Source: Patescibacteria group bacterium
GTDB taxonomy: Bacteria > Patescibacteriota > UBA1384 > XYA2-FULL-43-10 > 1-14-0-10-43-13
Assembly (NCBI GenBank): GCA_022705465.1
Contig: JAKJEK010000049.1
Span: 1 to 6,835, forward strand
Direction of reading: 5' to 3'
DNA length: 6,835 nucleotides
Shown here piece by piece: positions 6,246-6,835 of this stretch. The notes beneath the pieces are model-generated. The model was not told the origin of the DNA and made no database searches. It saw nothing but the letters and a program-made list of their open reading frames with translations. Position 1 is the stretch's first letter. The number at the start of each line of letters is the position of its first letter. The position numbers and the translations under genes are program-made.

Positions 6246-6338
6246 ATGATGCAACTACTAAAAGGTATTATCTTGATAGCGCCGAGTATTTTTACGGTTA
6301 TTTTTATTTTATGCCGAGACACCGCGGTGGTAGTTTGA
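6246..6338 (+). CDS. Leader peptide of unit 2 (30 residues)
   Basis: A 30-codon frame with ATG at 6246 (a second ATG follows at 6249) and TGA at 6336-6338. The peptide starts MMQLLKG, has a hydrophobic core (IILIAPSIFTVIFILC) and ends RDTAVVV. Ile, Leu and Val make up 14 of 30 residues. If counted from 6246 it has exactly the length of the unit 1 peptide, and the ACC codon opening the shared Thr-Ala-Val segment lies 75 nt from the start in both. The region before that end shows almost no residue identity with unit 1, so only the hydrophobic character, the length and the C-terminus are kept. No Shine-Dalgarno is evident. A different frame from ATG 6242 to TAG 6344-6346 (34 residues, Tyr-rich) overlaps it and would compete if initiation takes the first AUG. 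Confidence 0.55.
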   Translation: MMQLLKGIILIAPSIFTVIFILCRDTAVVV

Positions 6339-6397
6339 GTAAGTAGTCACACACAAATATGCTAGATGCCGCCGCGGAAACGCGGCGTTTTTGTTTT
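6322..6397 (+). promoter_or_regulatory. Attenuator 2: competing antiterminator and terminator
   Basis: Segment 6322-6332 (CCGCGGTGGTA, last codons of the leader frame) can pair with 6367-6377 (TGCCGCCGCGG) over 11 bp with two G-U wobbles. This would occupy the 5' arm of the terminator at 6370-6387. The geometry repeats that of unit 1. TTTGAGTAAG occurs twice, at 6334-6343 and 6395-6404, on either side of the terminator; its GTAAG can pair with CTTAC at 6436-6440 from either copy, which adds a possible third alternative fold. Confidence 0.65.
6370..6397 (+). terminator. Intrinsic terminator, unit 2
   Basis: A perfect 7-bp stem, CGCCGCG (6370-6376) with CGCGGCG (6381-6387), closed by a GAAA tetraloop of GNRA type and followed by TTTTTGTTTT (6388-6397). 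It matches the unit 1 terminator in length, loop class and tail, with the basal pair changed from T-A to C-G. The predicted terminated transcript is about 155-160 nt. Confidence 0.85.
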
Positions 6398-6399
6398 GA

Positions 6400-6440
6400 G
6401 TAAGATTGGACTTCTGTTAGTACGGAAGTCCGGTACTTAC
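6400..6440 (+). repeat. Compound hairpin upstream of the 6472 gene
   Basis: Outer stem GTAAG (6400-6404) with CTTAC (6436-6440), and inner stem GGACTTC (6408-6414) with GAAGTCC (6425-6431) around a 10-nt loop. It takes the same place as the compound hairpin of unit 1, but its sequence is different. Confidence 0.5.
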
Positions 6441-6447
6441 GCGAAAC

Positions 6448-6471
6448 GATCACATGACAAGGGGGCTGATC
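6448..6471 (+). promoter_or_regulatory. Short hairpin presenting the ribosome binding site
   Basis: GATCA (6448-6452) can pair with TGATC (6467-6471), placing AAGGGGG (6459-6465) in the loop directly before ATG 6472. A 5-bp stem is weak, and it may be chance. If real, it could tune translation initiation. No equally clear equivalent exists before the 5859 gene. Confidence 0.25.
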
Positions 6472-6835
6472 ATGCGAGTACGGAGCAAAACGGGCGGTAG
6501 AGAGGCAATATCGACTCCGCTGAAGCTTGCGGGGTTTGCCGGCAACTACCATGGCTATTCTGATGGTTATGCGGTGACCCGTCTGGATGGCGATGGTTTA
6601 GCTCACACTACCATCTATGCGTATCTGCCGAGGGAAACTGTTAGGGTGTCCGAACGGTACTTCGTATGCCGAATCGATCACCCTCCTGTTTATCCAAGGG
6701 GGCGTTATCCGGCGGACTATTGGCACTATCAGGCCATATCGTTACTATATGGCTCAAAGCTGCAGATGCTGACAAATCCGGTGCGCAGAGGTGCTCGACT
6801 GCACTGGAGACTGATCAATCATGCGGCGATGGTGC
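6472..6835 (+). CDS. Gene downstream of attenuator 2, 3' truncated, unrecognised
   Basis: The frame is open from ATG 6472 to the window edge: 121 complete codons, with the C-terminus missing. The start is supported by AAGGGGG (6459-6465) at 6-nt spacing. An in-frame ATG at 6454 lies upstream of that site and is less likely. The protein begins with a basic stretch (RVRSKTGGR), then an aromatic and glycine-rich part (AGFAGNYHGYSDGYAV). Next come TTIYAYLP, a segment RYFVCRIDHPPVYPRGRYPADYWHYQ rich in Tyr, Pro and His, and a basic region (NPVRRGARLHWRL). I see no membrane helix or signal peptide and do not recognise the family. Two sampled lines of this gene (6541-6600 and 6661-6720) hold 63 G or C in 120 bases, against 22 in 60 at 3241-3300 of the membrane cluster, so its composition may differ. 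Confidence 0.7.
   Translation, partial: MRVRSKTGGREAISTPLKLAGFAGNYHGYSDGYAVTRLDGDGLAHTTIYAYLPRETVRVSERYFVCRIDHPPVYPRGRYPADYWHYQAISLLYGSKLQMLTNPVRRGARLHWRLINHAAMV

Noticed and set aside
5624..6338. The two short hydrophobic frames as type I toxins
   Set aside because: Size and hydrophobicity would fit, but I see no antisense promoter, and the codons that pair with the terminator favour a leader-peptide role. Kept only as a weak alternative.
5700..6387. The repeated CCGCGG segments as a CRISPR array or mobile-element end
   Set aside because: Only four short copies occur, with unequal spacing and no repeat-spacer structure. Pairing within each leader explains them better.
6304..6552. 82-codon frame on the - strand across attenuator 2
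   Set aside because: It runs through the terminator, both hairpins and the start of the 6472 gene, all of which are explained on the + strand.

Overview
The window reads as a stretch of a small, gene-dense bacterial chromosome. The gene mix (a fused-MFS/spermidine-synthase-like protein, a DUF5661 protein, a PEBP-family protein, a half-size EamA transporter and a run of small membrane proteins) and the short spacers fit Candidatus Patescibacteria (CPR), perhaps Saccharibacteria. This lineage call is an inference from gene content, not a match to any marker gene. TGA is used as an ordinary stop codon, so the lineages that read TGA as glycine are unlikely. All supported genes are on the + strand.

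Positions 1-1053 hold the 3' end of an unrecognised gene, a DUF5661 protein and a YbhB/YbcL-type PEBP protein. Positions 1093-2595 encode a multi-spanning membrane protein fused to a spermidine-synthase-like Rossmann domain whose active-site motif is not canonical. A spacer with a possible promoter (2596-2789) leads into a five-gene cluster, 2790-5583, with gaps of 14-31 nt. Every product is a predicted membrane protein: a large polytopic protein, a DUF2628-like protein with a long disordered N-terminus, a half-size EamA transporter, a four-helix protein and a 39-residue single-helix protein.

The most interesting part is 5588-6475. The same regulatory layout occurs twice in tandem, each time ahead of an unrecognised small gene (5859-6128, and one starting at 6472 that runs off the window). 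Each unit has a sigma70-like promoter, an almost leaderless open reading frame of exactly 30 codons plus stop that encodes a hydrophobic peptide ending in Thr-Ala-Val-x-Val, an intrinsic terminator with a GNRA tetraloop and U-tract, a compound hairpin, and then the structural gene with its own Shine-Dalgarno. The last codons of each short frame contain a CCGCGG-based segment that can pair with the 5' arm of the downstream terminator, giving a competing antiterminator helix of 9-11 bp. Between the two units three positions change together, keeping both alternative helices intact. This is the expected signature of a translation-coupled transcription attenuator. I do not recognise it as a named leader family. 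Its inducer and the functions of the two downstream genes are unknown.
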